64,000 bases of DNA, taken from positions 1 through 64,000 of the forward strand of contig JAGBMA010000151.1 in assembly GCA_017635095.1 (NCBI GenBank). Direction: 5' to 3'. Both the position numbers and the translations under genes were made by a program. This document shows positions 25,423 to 34,197 of the stretch, piece by piece. The DNA comes from Ruminiclostridium sp. (GTDB taxonomy: Bacteria; Bacillota; Clostridia; Oscillospirales; Ruminococcaceae). The notes beneath the pieces were generated by a model that worked only from the letters and a program-made list of their open reading frames with translations, ran no database searches and was not told where the DNA came from. Within the stretch, counting starts at the first letter, position 1. Every line of letters starts with the position of its first letter.

Positions 25423-26118
25423 TTACCACTCCTGCGGAACGTAATCCCAGCCGTTGTACTCAACGATGAGGTTGCCGTTTCCGAAGTAATCATCAAAGGA
25501 TCCGCCGGGGCCTGTTTCCGCGTCTGTGTGGAGCAGGTAGCCGTTCTCCTCGGGGCTGTGGATCGTGAACTTGATGCTGTATGTGTCAGCGTTCGGGAGC
25601 TTTACGTTAGCGCCGTAGTGCGGGCCGTCGGAAGCGCTCATCTCCATGAATGTACCGGAAGCTGCGGTGCTGCCGTCGGAAGCTGTTACATCATAATCTA
25701 CTGTGAGGTACGGTACCCAGTCACCTACGCCGAAGCCTACAGTATTCTCAAGAGCGGAGATATCAGCTTCAAGATGAATGTTGAAGTCTTCTGTGTTGCC
25801 GTTGCCGCCGGACATGGGAACGGGCTGGAAATAAACTGCGGATACGTTGAGGAAGCCTACTTCCTCGTCCTCGAAGATCGGGATCTCTGTGAAGCCTGCA
25901 TCTTCTGCAGCCGCTGCAGCTTCTGTCTTTACCTCAGCCTCAGCAGCCGCTGCAGTTGTTGTGTTGTCTGCGGCGGTAGCAGCCACTGCAGTTGTTGTGT
26001 TGTTTGCGGCGGGAGCAGCTGTTGTGGTAGTTGCCGATGTGTTGTTGCCGCAGCCTGCAAGAGCAAGAGCAGCAACAGAGAGAGTTGCTATAAGAGCAGC
26101 TTTTCTTGTTGTCTTCAT
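25423..26118 (-). CDS. P19/FetP-like iron-binding lipoprotein (Tp34 family)
   Basis: A 231-residue protein with a lipobox signal peptide (ALAGC at about 19-23), a low-complexity Thr/Ala linker (about 25-75) and a Tp34/P19 domain. The domain shows the metal-site neighbourhood of P19: FNIHLEADISAL, GDWVPYLTVDY and MEMSASDGPHYGANVKL. P19 proteins bind Cu and Fe outside the membrane and work with FTR1 permeases. It lies 84 nt after the FTR1 gene. A GGAGG site precedes the ATG. Confidence 0.85.
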   Translation of the reverse strand: MKTTRKAALIATLSVAALALAGCGNNTSATTTTAAPAANNTTTAVAATAADNTTTAAAAEAEVKTEAAAAAEDAGFTEIPIFEDEEVGFLNVSAVYFQPVPMSGGNGNTEDFNIHLEADISALENTVGFGVGDWVPYLTVDYDVTASDGSTAASGTFMEMSASDGPHYGANVKLPNADTYSIKFTIHSPEENGYLLHTDAETGPGGSFDDYFGNGNLIVEYNGWDYVPQEW

Positions 26119-26202
26119 ATTGTTGTTCCTCCAATAAATTTATTGCTGCGAATAAGATCGCGTGCTTGTATTTCCAAAAGCAGTTTTACTGCCATAGAAA
26201 AC

Positions 26203-27864
26203 TTAGGTTTCAGCCTTTGCGGGCTTTTTTGTCTTTGTCTTTTCCTTTTTCTGTTTCGGCTTAGGGGCAAGTTCCGCCGCAAACTGTTCATCGGTCTCCG
26301 TAAGATAATGGATACCGTCCGCAATCCCGAGGAATAGCGGTATGAATGACCAGCAGAATACCATGTAAAGGATACCCTGACCGTATTTTCCGATGTAGAA
26401 CTTGTGGATACCGAGGGCGCCGAAAACTATCGCAATGATTCCGGCTTCCTTACGGTTGTTCCTTTCCCACCTCGTCATAGCGAAGATGAGGAATGTTATG
26501 AGTATCAGTATGAGCTGAGGGATAAGCGTCTCAAGTACCGGGAACACTCCGAGGACCTGCAGCGTCTCATTGAACGGTATTATAGCCTGGAGCCACTCCG
26601 GCGAGGTCATATCTATCACATCACCCTCGATGAGCTCCTTGATGCCGGAGCCGAGGAAGGAGATCGACATGATGAACATGAGTATGCTCGTGCCGAGGAA
26701 GAACGGGCGTATCGGGAGCTTGACACTGAAGAAGCGTATCGCGATGAATACCGCCACGAGGACTATGCAGCCTGTTCCGAAACCGCCCCAGACATAACCT
26801 ATGTCATCGGGCTCGGTGAGGTACTGCTGGTAGAAGAGTATGACTTCCGCACCCTCACGGAAAACTGCAAGGAATGCAGTGAACGCGAGCGTGAATACGC
26901 TTCCCGTTTCCGCAGAAGTCTTGATCTGGCCGTCGATGTATTTGTTCCATGTATCGGCCTCCGCTTTGGACACCATCCAGTTGCTGACATAGAAGAGTAC
27001 AACAACTGCGATAAGAGCCGTAACGCCCTCGATGATCTCCTGGTTGGCTGTGTTCGCGAGCTTCCAGAGACTGAGCAGCCACGCGCACAGGAAACTTGCG
27101 GCGATCGCTGCGACGCAGCCGATATAGACGTGCTTGAGCTTGTCTTTGTTGCCGCTCTTTACAAGGTAGGCGATTATGGCGCCCACAACGAGTATCGCTT
27201 CAAGACCCTCGCGGACGATTATAAGGAAGCAGGCGCTGAATGTTGCGACTCCGCTTACCGCCGAAGAAGAAGTGTCCTCCGCAGCCGTCTCCGCCGTCTG
27301 TGCCGGGGAAGTTCCCGCCGGGACAGCCACAGAAGTGCTTGCGGTCTTTCTCGTGCCGTCGGCAGCGAACGCGCTCTCGCCGACATCTCCGAATCCGTCG
27401 AGATGATTGGCCTGAATGTGCAGTATCTCACTCAGCTTCACGAACTCAGCGACTACCGTTTCTTCGCCGAGATCCTTCTTTACAGCCTTTCTCGCGGTCT
27501 TGAACTGGAGCTCGGCCTTGCTGACCTCAGAGCCGGAGTAGCCGTTCACATATCTTTCAAAGCCGGAAGTTTCGTAATAATAGTTATAGATGTTGAGTGC
27601 GGGAGTATATGCCGCGTCCTTGTCGCCCGCCTTATACAGATTTATCGACGCTTCTATGCAGTCGTCAATGGCGTTCGCGACGGTATTCCACGTTCTTTCC
27701 GTGATGTTGTTGGCAGTCTTGTATTCCTCCCACGTCGCTATATAGCTCGTGCTTCCCTCCGCGCCCGCCGTGAATGCGAATGCTCCTGCGGCAGCCACGA
27801 CCGCGCATATAAACGCTGTAAGCAGCACAGCCGCTTTAGCTGCAGCTAACCTTACCCTGCTCAT
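26203..27864 (-). CDS. FTR1 family iron permease fused to a C-terminal TM2 domain
   Basis: A 553-residue protein. Signal-anchor at about 8-35; extracytoplasmic helical domain (about 40-200, EfeO-like spacing of LYKAGD, HLDGFGD); FTR1 membrane domain (about 205-455) with both REG[L/A]E-type motifs, IIVREGLEAILVV and AVFREGAEVILFY, which line the ferric iron path. Residues about 470-530 (GIHKFYIGKYGQGILYMVF) are a TM2 domain, not part of standard FTR1. A Lys-rich tail closes it. It is first in the iron operon, behind a consensus promoter with three DtxR-like sites. Confidence 0.9.
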   Translation of the reverse strand: MSRVRLAAAKAAVLLTAFICAVVAAAGAFAFTAGAEGSTSYIATWEEYKTANNITERTWNTVANAIDDCIEASINLYKAGDKDAAYTPALNIYNYYYETSGFERYVNGYSGSEVSKAELQFKTARKAVKKDLGEETVVAEFVKLSEILHIQANHLDGFGDVGESAFAADGTRKTASTSVAVPAGTSPAQTAETAAEDTSSSAVSGVATFSACFLIIVREGLEAILVVGAIIAYLVKSGNKDKLKHVYIGCVAAIAASFLCAWLLSLWKLANTANQEIIEGVTALIAVVVLFYVSNWMVSKAEADTWNKYIDGQIKTSAETGSVFTLAFTAFLAVFREGAEVILFYQQYLTEPDDIGYVWGGFGTGCIVLVAVFIAIRFFSVKLPIRPFFLGTSILMFIMSISFLGSGIKELIEGDVIDMTSPEWLQAIIPFNETLQVLGVFPVLETLIPQLILILITFLIFAMTRWERNNRKEAGIIAIVFGALGIHKFYIGKYGQGILYMVFCWSFIPLFLGIADGIHYLTETDEQFAAELAPKPKQKKEKTKTKKPAKAET

Positions 27865-27911
27865 TATCTCAGATACGCTCTCCTTTTACCCCTGCCGCAG
27901 TGCGTCCGGCG

Positions 27912-27927
27912 GTTAGTCGATTCTAAC
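27912..27927. promoter_or_regulatory. DtxR/IdeR-type operator, FTR1 site 1
   Basis: GTTAG-TCGATT-CTAAC, a perfect 5+5 dyad (6+6 with the flanking G and C), 47 bp upstream of the FTR1 start and downstream of its promoter. Confidence 0.7.
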
Positions 27928-27989
27928 CCCGCGGTACAGCACGCCGGGTATTTTCTTTTGCAGCCCCACAAACCGCGGCCGCTTCAATT

Positions 27990-28005
27990 GTTAGCACATT
28001 CTAAC
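27990..28005. promoter_or_regulatory. DtxR/IdeR-type operator, FTR1 site 2
   Basis: GTTAG-CACATT-CTAAC, a perfect dyad between the promoter and the gene. Confidence 0.7.
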
Positions 28006-28018
28006 TATATGGTGCACA

Positions 28019-28034
28019 GTTAATCCGCGCTAAC
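28019..28034. promoter_or_regulatory. DtxR/IdeR-type operator, FTR1 site 3
   Basis: GTTAA-TCCGCG-CTAAC, one mismatch, 17 bp from the -10 element, placed to block transcription initiation. Confidence 0.65.
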
Positions 28035-28051
28035 TTTTTTGAACAAGACAT

Positions 28052-28080
28052 AATATACCACAAGGCTCGGCATTTGTCAA
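28052..28080 (-). promoter_or_regulatory. Sigma-A promoter of the iron operon
   Basis: Minus strand TTGACA, 17 bp, TATATT with TGTGG before the -10. Confidence 0.8.
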
Positions 28081-28207
28081 TAACGGTGACCCAAAATCGT
28101 ATTATTTGATATATTTTTCCGCATGACCGCTAAGGCTTTTTGTTGAAATCAACAATTCCGGATCAAAACAGCAGTCCGTGCAGGCTGAATAAAAATCAAA
28201 CGGCTTG

Positions 28208-28236
28208 TTGACAAGCGTTACGGCTTGTGATATATT
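28208..28236 (+). promoter_or_regulatory. Sigma-A promoter of the GH113-like gene
   Basis: TTGACA, 17 bp, TATATT; 47 bp before the start. No DtxR-like site lies next to it. Confidence 0.75.
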
Positions 28237-28283
28237 ATTACTGTTCATCAGGCCAATAAACTGTCAGGAAACGGAGCCATAAT

Positions 28284-29237
28284 ATGATAAAAGGATATAC
28301 ATGGGGATTTTACTCGGGAACAGGCGCTTTTGCCACAAAGGAAGCGGAACATTCGATGGAATACCTCGCATCTCTCGGGCTGAACTGGATATGCATACCC
28401 GTGAACTGCTTCCAGGAGGCTTTCTACTCGCTCAACGTCTTTTCCCTTTTCGGACGCACCCAGACGGACGACGAAGTGCGTTTCGCCGTGCGCAAGGCAA
28501 AGAAGCTCGGTCTTAAAGTGTGCCTTAAACCTATGGTGGACTGTCTCGACCGTTCGTGGCGTGCAAGGATAAACTTCCCTACGGAGTCGGACGAATACTG
28601 GAACAAGTGGTTCGGCTCATACACGCGGTTCATGCTGTACTACGCGAAGCTCGCCGAGGAAGAAGGCGCGGAGATGCTCTGCACCGGCTGCGAAATGGCG
28701 GGAATGGACTCACAGGAGAAGCATTGCAGAGAGCTTATCGCAAACGTCAGAAAGGTTTACGGCGGAATCGTCATGCACAATATAAACCACGGCGACGAGT
28801 TCAGGTTCCCGTGGCTCGCCGACGTTGATATCATCGGTATTTCAGCTTACTACCCCGTCTCGGAGAAAGACGACAACTCCATTGATACTATGCGCAGAAA
28901 ATGGGCGGAGCACCGCGAGATGCTGAGAAAGTGCCATACCCATTATGACAGACCGATCATGTTCGCGGAGATCGGCGTGAGAAACGAGCGGGGCTGCACC
29001 ATGTATCCGTGGGATTTCAGATACCGCCCGGAAATGCCATACGACGAACAGGAACAGGCGGATTTCTATCTCAGCGCAATGGAGACTATGTGGGACGAGC
29101 CCTATTTCCGCGGATTTTTCTGGTGGGACTGGAAGGCTGTGCTCCCGCCGCCGGAAAAGGCAAAGGAAAACAAGGATTTCACTATCTACGGCAAGAAAGC
29201 CGAAAGCGTGCTGAAAGAATGGTACACAAACAAGTGA
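28284..29237 (+). CDS. Glycoside hydrolase family 113-like protein
   Basis: A 317-residue (beta/alpha)8-barrel type protein without a signal peptide. The start IKGYTWGFYSGTGAF, the GLNWICIPVNCFQE strand, the LKVCLKPMVD strand, and the later MFAEIGVRNERGC and FRGFFWWDW blocks resemble GH113 (beta-mannanase and relatives of clan A); the acid in FAEIG and the one near CTGCEMAG are candidate catalytic Glu residues at the ends of strands 7 and 4. Being cytoplasmic, it probably acts on imported manno-oligosaccharides or related glycans. It is monocistronic, with its own promoter and terminator. Substrate not proven. Confidence 0.78.
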   Translation: MIKGYTWGFYSGTGAFATKEAEHSMEYLASLGLNWICIPVNCFQEAFYSLNVFSLFGRTQTDDEVRFAVRKAKKLGLKVCLKPMVDCLDRSWRARINFPTESDEYWNKWFGSYTRFMLYYAKLAEEEGAEMLCTGCEMAGMDSQEKHCRELIANVRKVYGGIVMHNINHGDEFRFPWLADVDIIGISAYYPVSEKDDNSIDTMRRKWAEHREMLRKCHTHYDRPIMFAEIGVRNERGCTMYPWDFRYRPEMPYDEQEQADFYLSAMETMWDEPYFRGFFWWDWKAVLPPPEKAKENKDFTIYGKKAESVLKEWYTNK

Positions 29238-29248
29238 ACACAGCAAGA

Positions 29249-29280
29249 AGACCGGCGGTAGGATCTGCCGGTCTTTTTTT
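29249..29280 (+). terminator. Terminator after the GH113-like gene
   Basis: AGACCGGC and GCCGGTCT form a perfect 8-bp stem followed by seven T residues. Confidence 0.88.
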
Positions 29281-29304
29281 GCAGCTCACCCGCCGCCGTA
29301 TCTG

Positions 29305-30681
29305 TCACAGCCTTACCGTTATCGTAAGACTTGTACCGTCCTTGCTCACCGCGTCGATCCTGCCGCCGTGCACCTGTACCACCGACTGTGCCATAGAAAG
29401 ACCTATGCCGTAGCCCGGAGTGTCGCTGCTGTGGGAAGAATCCCCGCGGCGGAACCGGTCAAAAAGCTCCGGGTGGGCTCCTTTTTCCATATTTTCCGCG
29501 GTATTCTCGGATATGAGCAGCACCCGTCTTCCTTTCGCGGAAAGAGTGAACTTTATCCTGCCGCCCTCTGGCGTATATTTTACCGCGTTATCCGCAAGTA
29601 TCGAGCACAGTTTCGCTATAAGGCTCCTGTCGCCTTTGTAGTATATGTCCGGGGCTATTTCCGTGCTCATCTCAATGCCCTTCTGCTCCGCCATGATCGT
29701 GAACGGGTCAAGTATCTCTTCCGCGGTCTCGGACAGCAGAAAGCTCTCGAAGTTCGGTTTTACGCTGCCTTCGTCCATTCTCGCCAGCGCCACGAGCTCC
29801 TTAGTGAGCCCCGCGAGCCGCTCGGTCTGGATGGCTATGCCCCGCGTCCACTTGCTTTCGCCCTGCTCCATTTCGATGACTTCGTTGCAGGAATTAATGA
29901 CCGCAAGCGGGGTCTTGAGCTCGTGACCCGCGTTGGTTATGAATTTCTTCTGCTTCTCATAACTCTCCGCCACCGGCTTTATCACTAAGCCCGAAACGAA
30001 GAAGATCAGCACGGAGATCGCAGCCAGAGCGCCCACCGATACGAGCACGCTTATCATCAGAAAGTCGTTGAGGGATCGCATTGCGCGGGAACGGTCAACG
30101 AAAATGCAGAGGCTCCTGTCGCTTTTTTTCGTGATAAGATATTTGAAAGTCCCGGAGTAGCCGGTCTCGCGGCCTCCGGAAAGCGCTTCCCTCGCCATAC
30201 CGAGAGCTTCTTCGGTACCGACGGCGGCGATCTTTCCGGTGTCTATCGAAACGGGATCCCCGTTGTCGCGCAGAACAGCCGTGAAGTATCTCGTTTCATA
30301 GGGTGTTTCCGCCGTCACAAAGCCGCGCTCGCCGAATCTGTGTTTCGGATCCTGCTGCATCTCGCCCTCCGGCGGTTTCGGCGGTGCGTCGGCATCGTCA
30401 TCATCGCTGTCATCGTCGGTTTCATCGTCGGCTTCATCGTCCGTGTCATCATCGTCGTCGCTGCGGGACGAACCGGACGGCGGACGGATCCTGTCTCCTG
30501 TCATTCTAACGCCCTGACCGAAACTTCCGTTGTTGTCCGCAAGCAGTCCGAGCAGTTCGTCCGCTTCGTTATCGGAATTAAGATAGTTCGCGGCATTCAT
30601 GACAGCCACGATTATTGCAAGAACGACAGCGACCGATATCACCGCCGCGATTATGAAATTTCTTCTGAGCTTCTTTATCAT
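29305..30681 (-). CDS. Sensor histidine kinase with Asp-rich extracellular segment
   Basis: A 458-residue HisKA/HATPase kinase. TM1 (about 10-30) and TM2 (about 195-218) enclose an outer sensor domain that contains a stretch of about 30 residues made almost only of Asp, Glu and Ser/Thr (residues about 70-105). The kinase half has the phospho-His in NAGHELKTPLAVI, the N-box NAVKYTPEGG and the G-boxes GYGIGLSMAQSVV. No response regulator gene is next to it, so it is an orphan here. It lies 75 bp downstream of a ZIP transporter gene on the same strand, and a metal-sensing role for the acidic segment is conceivable. Confidence 0.88.
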   Translation of the reverse strand: MIKKLRRNFIIAAVISVAVVLAIIVAVMNAANYLNSDNEADELLGLLADNNGSFGQGVRMTGDRIRPPSGSSRSDDDDDTDDEADDETDDDSDDDDADAPPKPPEGEMQQDPKHRFGERGFVTAETPYETRYFTAVLRDNGDPVSIDTGKIAAVGTEEALGMAREALSGGRETGYSGTFKYLITKKSDRSLCIFVDRSRAMRSLNDFLMISVLVSVGALAAISVLIFFVSGLVIKPVAESYEKQKKFITNAGHELKTPLAVINSCNEVIEMEQGESKWTRGIAIQTERLAGLTKELVALARMDEGSVKPNFESFLLSETAEEILDPFTIMAEQKGIEMSTEIAPDIYYKGDRSLIAKLCSILADNAVKYTPEGGRIKFTLSAKGRRVLLISENTAENMEKGAHPELFDRFRRGDSSHSSDTPGYGIGLSMAQSVVQVHGGRIDAVSKDGTSLTITVRL

Positions 30682-30755
30682 GGAACGATCCTCCGGTCTG
30701 CATCAATACGGATCAAACGCCGCAGCCCGCGGCTGAAGCAAATTCGCGCCCACTT

Positions 30756-31538
30756 TCACCCGAGCGCCACATCAAGTATCATCATAGCCGCGAAGCCTGC
30801 GGCAAAGGAAACCGTGCCGATATTGGAATGCTCGCCGGCAGACATCTCCGGGATAAGCTCCTCCACAACGACATATATCATAGCGCCTGCCGCAAAACTC
30901 AGCAGGTAAGGCATAGCGGGCACCACAAGCCCTGCGGCGGCTATCGTGAGCAGTGCCCCGAGAGGTTCGACCGCACCGGACAGCACTCCGGCGGCAAAGG
31001 CTTTCGGCTTGCTCATTCCCTCGGCTTTCAGGGGCATGGAGATTATCGCGCCCTCGGGAAAATTCTGTATCGCTATACCGAGTGCAAGAGCGAAAGCTCC
31101 TGCGGCAGTCATTCCGCTCCCGCCGTAGAGGATACCGGCATACACCACACCCACAGCCATGCCCTCGGGAATGTTGTGGAGCGTCACGGCAAGCAGCATC
31201 ATTATGTTTTTCGGCAGTTTCGTCTTAGGCCCCTCGGATTCCTCGCTGTTCATGTGCATATGCGGTATCACCCGGTCAAGCAGCAGCAGGAACGCTATGC
31301 CGAGAAGGAACCCGACAGCGGCGGGTATGAAAGCGAGCCTGCCCATAGTCTCTTCACTCTGCTCAAGCGCGGGTATCAGCAGGCTCCAGACGCTCGCGGC
31401 GGTCATGACCCCCGCGGCAAACCCCGTAAGCAGGCGCTGGACCCCGAGACTTAGCGTATTTTTCATCGGGAATACGCACGCAGCGCCGAGCGACGTTCCG
31501 AGGAACGGTATCAGCAGCCCGTAAACAACTTCTTCCAT
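30756..31538 (-). CDS. ZIP family metal transporter
   Basis: A 260-residue protein with eight hydrophobic helices. The two ZIP signature blocks are present: LLAVTLHNIPEGMAVGVVYAG in helix IV (quoted in part: HNIPEGMAVG) and NFPEGAIISMPL in helix V. A short His/Met-containing cytoplasmic loop (HMHMNSEE) precedes helix IV. It imports divalent metal such as Zn or Fe; specificity cannot be read. GAGGATC precedes the ATG. Probably cotranscribed with the histidine kinase downstream. Confidence 0.9.
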   Translation of the reverse strand: MEEVVYGLLIPFLGTSLGAACVFPMKNTLSLGVQRLLTGFAAGVMTAASVWSLLIPALEQSEETMGRLAFIPAAVGFLLGIAFLLLLDRVIPHMHMNSEESEGPKTKLPKNIMMLLAVTLHNIPEGMAVGVVYAGILYGGSGMTAAGAFALALGIAIQNFPEGAIISMPLKAEGMSKPKAFAAGVLSGAVEPLGALLTIAAAGLVVPAMPYLLSFAAGAMIYVVVEELIPEMSAGEHSNIGTVSFAAGFAAMMILDVALG

Positions 31539-31632
31539 ATATCTGATCCTCTTTTCCGATGAGTAAACTTCATCTTACGACTGCATTATACCACATCTTC
31601 CCGCGCTTTTCAAGTCCGGCGGCAAAAACAGC

Positions 31633-31661
31633 TTGACTTTTGGGGCAGGTTGTGGTATATT
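31633..31661 (+). promoter_or_regulatory. Sigma-A promoter of the P-type ATPase operon
   Basis: TTGACT, 17 bp, TATATT with a TGTGG extension, immediately followed by a DtxR-like site. Confidence 0.78.
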
Positions 31662-31664
31662 TGT

Positions 31665-31680
31665 GTTAGCTGCAACTAAT
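31665..31680. promoter_or_regulatory. DtxR/IdeR-type operator, ATPase site 1
   Basis: GTTAG-CTGCAA-CTAAT, one mismatch in the right arm, 4 bp after the -10 element. Confidence 0.65.
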
Positions 31681-31729
31681 GGATACTGTGTATCTTTTCC
31701 GTCGCAGAACGGGAAAAATGCGCGGTCAC

Positions 31730-31745
31730 ATTAGCTTATACTAAC
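31730..31745. promoter_or_regulatory. DtxR/IdeR-type operator, ATPase site 2
   Basis: ATTAG-CTTATA-CTAAC, one mismatch in the left arm, 30 bp before the DUF6110 start. Confidence 0.65.
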
Positions 31746-31775
31746 TAAATTACATACTCAGAAAGGAAGATAAAA

Positions 31776-32087
31776 ATGAGTGCATTGAAAAACATAGCTC
31801 TTCTCGCAGGAGGATTTCTTATCGGTACAGCAGGCGTAAAGATCCTCTCCTCAAAGGAAGCAAAGAAAGTGTACGCACATACCACGGCAGCCGTTATACG
31901 CGCGAAGGACTGTGTTATGACAGGGGTCACAAAGGTGCGCGAGGGCTGCGGCGACGTACTCGCGGAAGCACACGACATCAACGACAGGCGTGACAGCGAC
32001 TGCTGCTGTGAAACGATCGAAGACGAAAGCGACGGCTGCGCGGACACCGGGGAATGTCCCGGAAATGAGGCGGACGAAAAGGAATGA
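31776..32087 (+). CDS. DUF6110-like small protein
   Basis: A 103-residue protein with an N-terminal hydrophobic Gly-rich helix (about 5-25, IALLAGGFLIGTAGVKIL), a basic helix, and an acidic Cys-rich tail (DSDCCCETIEDESDGCADTGEC). It resembles a family I know as DUF6110, found beside heavy-metal P-type ATPases in Clostridia. The Cys-rich tail might bind metal. The GGAAAGAAGG-type site lies upstream, and its stop overlaps the ATPase start by 4 nt, so the two are coupled. Confidence 0.65.
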   Translation: MSALKNIALLAGGFLIGTAGVKILSSKEAKKVYAHTTAAVIRAKDCVMTGVTKVREGCGDVLAEAHDINDRRDSDCCCETIEDESDGCADTGECPGNEADEKE

Positions 32088-34192
32088 AATGCCGTATCCT
32101 GCATGAATCACGCGGAAGGATAAGAGTGCATCTGCTCGGCGGGAAAATGGATCTCGCAAGAGCGGATATGCTCGAATACTATATGCGCTCAAAGCCGTTC
32201 GTAAGCGAAGTGAAAGTGTTCGACCGCACAGGCGATGCCGTAGTGGTATATTCGGGCTGCAGAAGCGATGTGATAACGGCATTCGCGCGGTTCTCATACT
32301 CCGATGAGAGCATAAAGGCGCTCGTACCGGAGCATACGGGAAGAGAGCTCGACCGGAAGTTTGAGGACAGGCTTATTTTCATGGCGGCAAAACGGTATCT
32401 GGCAAAGCTGATACTGCCCGCGCCCGTAAGATTCGCCATCGCGGTGATAAAATCTCTGAAATACATAGCGGAAGCGCTGAAAGTGCTGGCGAAAGGCAGG
32501 ATAGAAGTTGCGGTGCTCGATGCAACGGCGATAGTCGTATCCCTGATACGCAGGGATATGGCGACCGCATCTTCGGTAATGTTCCTGCTGCAGCTCGGAG
32601 AACTGCTTGAGGACTGGACCCACAAGCGCTCGGTGGACGATCTTGCGAGGACCATGTCGCTTGGAATAGACAAGGTCTGGCTCATAACCGGCGGCACCGA
32701 AGTCCTTGTGCCGGTCAATGAGGTGAAGACGGGTGACGAGCTTGTTGTACGCACCGGAGGAGTGATACCCCTGGACGGGATCGTCCTCTCGGGAGAAGCC
32801 GAGGTGAACCAGGCTTCCATGACCGGAGAAGCCCTGCCGGTACACAAAAAAGAGGGAAGCTACGTCTATGCGGGAACAGTCGTAGAGGACGGATACTGCA
32901 GGATAAAGGTGGACAAAACAGCCGGGAGCGGCAAGTACGACCGCATCGTGAAGATGATAGAAGAGTCGGAAAAGCTCAAATCCGAAGCGGAGAGCAAAGC
33001 CTCGCACCTTGCGGATAAACTCGTCCCGTTCAGTCTCGGCGGCACCCTGCTGACGTACCTTATCACGCGTAACGCAACCAAGGCGATATCCATTCTTATG
33101 GTGGATTTCTCCTGCGCACTGAAACTTGCTATGCCCATATCCGTCATCTCGGCTATGAGGGAATGCAGCACCTACGGCATTACCGTAAAGGGCGGAAAAT
33201 TTCTCGAAGCCGTCGCGGAAGCGGACACTATCGTGTTCGACAAGACCGGCACCCTTACCCACGCTCAGCCCCGTGTTGCAAAGATCGTAACTTTCGGCTG
33301 GAACAGCGAAGCGGAATCCCTCCGGCTCGCCGCCTGTCTTGAAGAACATTTCCCTCACTCCATCGCCAACGCGGTCGTAAGGGAAGCGGAAGTGCGCGGG
33401 CTGCTCCACGAAGAGCGCCATTCGGCGGTGCAGTACGTTGTTGCCCACGGCATATCCAGCTCCATAGACGGAGAGAAAGCCGTTATCGGAAGCTACCACT
33501 TCGTATTCGAGGACGAATGCGCGATCGTACCGGACGGAGAAGAATACAAGCTCAATCTTCTCCCGGCGGAATACTCTCATCTTTATCTCGCGGTAGGCGG
33601 TAAGCTTGCGGCGGTGATCTGCATAGAAGACCCACTGCGGGAGGAAGCGGCCGGAGTGATATCGGAGCTTAAAAAGCTCGGCATCTCAAAGGCAGTGATG
33701 ATGACCGGAGACAGCAAGCGCACAGCCGAAGCTGTGGCGGCAAAGGTCGGTATCGACGAGTTCTACCCGGAAGTTCTCCCGGAAGATAAGGCTGCCTTTA
33801 TAAAACGTGAGCATGAAGCCGGAAGAACGGTGATAATGATAGGCGACGGGATCAATGACTCACCTGCTCTTTCCGAGGCGGACGCGGGTATCGCGATAAG
33901 CACCGGCGCCGCTATCGCCCGTGAGATCGCGGATATCACCGTGTCCGCAGACGATCTTGGCTGCCTTGTCACACTCAGGCGAATAAGCTGTGAACTTATG
34001 AAGCGCATAAGGCTCAACTACCGCACCATAATCGGCTTCAACTTCGGACTTATCGTTCTCGGAGCGGCAGGGATCCTTCCGCCCGCAGCATCGGCGTTCC
34101 TGCACAATTCCTCGACTGTCGCGATCGGCACGGCAAGTATGCGAAGCTACCTCGACAGGAGCGAAGAGACCGGCAAGAGGAAAATAACATGA
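32084..34192 (+). CDS. P1B-type heavy-metal ATPase with an atypical metal motif
   Basis: A 702-residue pump. The N-terminal about 90 residues look like a degenerate HMA-type domain without CxxC. The actuator motif is TGE (SMTGEALPV), the phosphorylation site is DKTGTLT, and the hinge is MIGDGINDSPAL. The membrane metal motif, normally CPC, SPC or TPC, reads SCALKLAMP, i.e. one Cys and a displaced Pro. DtxR-like sites at its promoter suggest that it handles iron or a related metal, e.g. as an efflux pump. The transported ion is not proven. Confidence 0.88.
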   Translation: MKCRILHESRGRIRVHLLGGKMDLARADMLEYYMRSKPFVSEVKVFDRTGDAVVVYSGCRSDVITAFARFSYSDESIKALVPEHTGRELDRKFEDRLIFMAAKRYLAKLILPAPVRFAIAVIKSLKYIAEALKVLAKGRIEVAVLDATAIVVSLIRRDMATASSVMFLLQLGELLEDWTHKRSVDDLARTMSLGIDKVWLITGGTEVLVPVNEVKTGDELVVRTGGVIPLDGIVLSGEAEVNQASMTGEALPVHKKEGSYVYAGTVVEDGYCRIKVDKTAGSGKYDRIVKMIEESEKLKSEAESKASHLADKLVPFSLGGTLLTYLITRNATKAISILMVDFSCALKLAMPISVISAMRECSTYGITVKGGKFLEAVAEADTIVFDKTGTLTHAQPRVAKIVTFGWNSEAESLRLAACLEEHFPHSIANAVVREAEVRGLLHEERHSAVQYVVAHGISSSIDGEKAVIGSYHFVFEDECAIVPDGEEYKLNLLPAEYSHLYLAVGGKLAAVICIEDPLREEAAGVISELKKLGISKAVMMTGDSKRTAEAVAAKVGIDEFYPEVLPEDKAAFIKREHEAGRTVIMIGDGINDSPALSEADAGIAISTGAAIAREIADITVSADDLGCLVTLRRISCELMKRIRLNYRTIIGFNFGLIVLGAAGILPPAASAFLHNSSTVAIGTASMRSYLDRSEETGKRKIT

Positions 34193-34197
34193 ATACT

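Noticed and set aside
26404..27849. A 481-aa plus-strand frame opposite FTR1
   Set aside because: Antisense shadow of FTR1, no ribosome site or domain.
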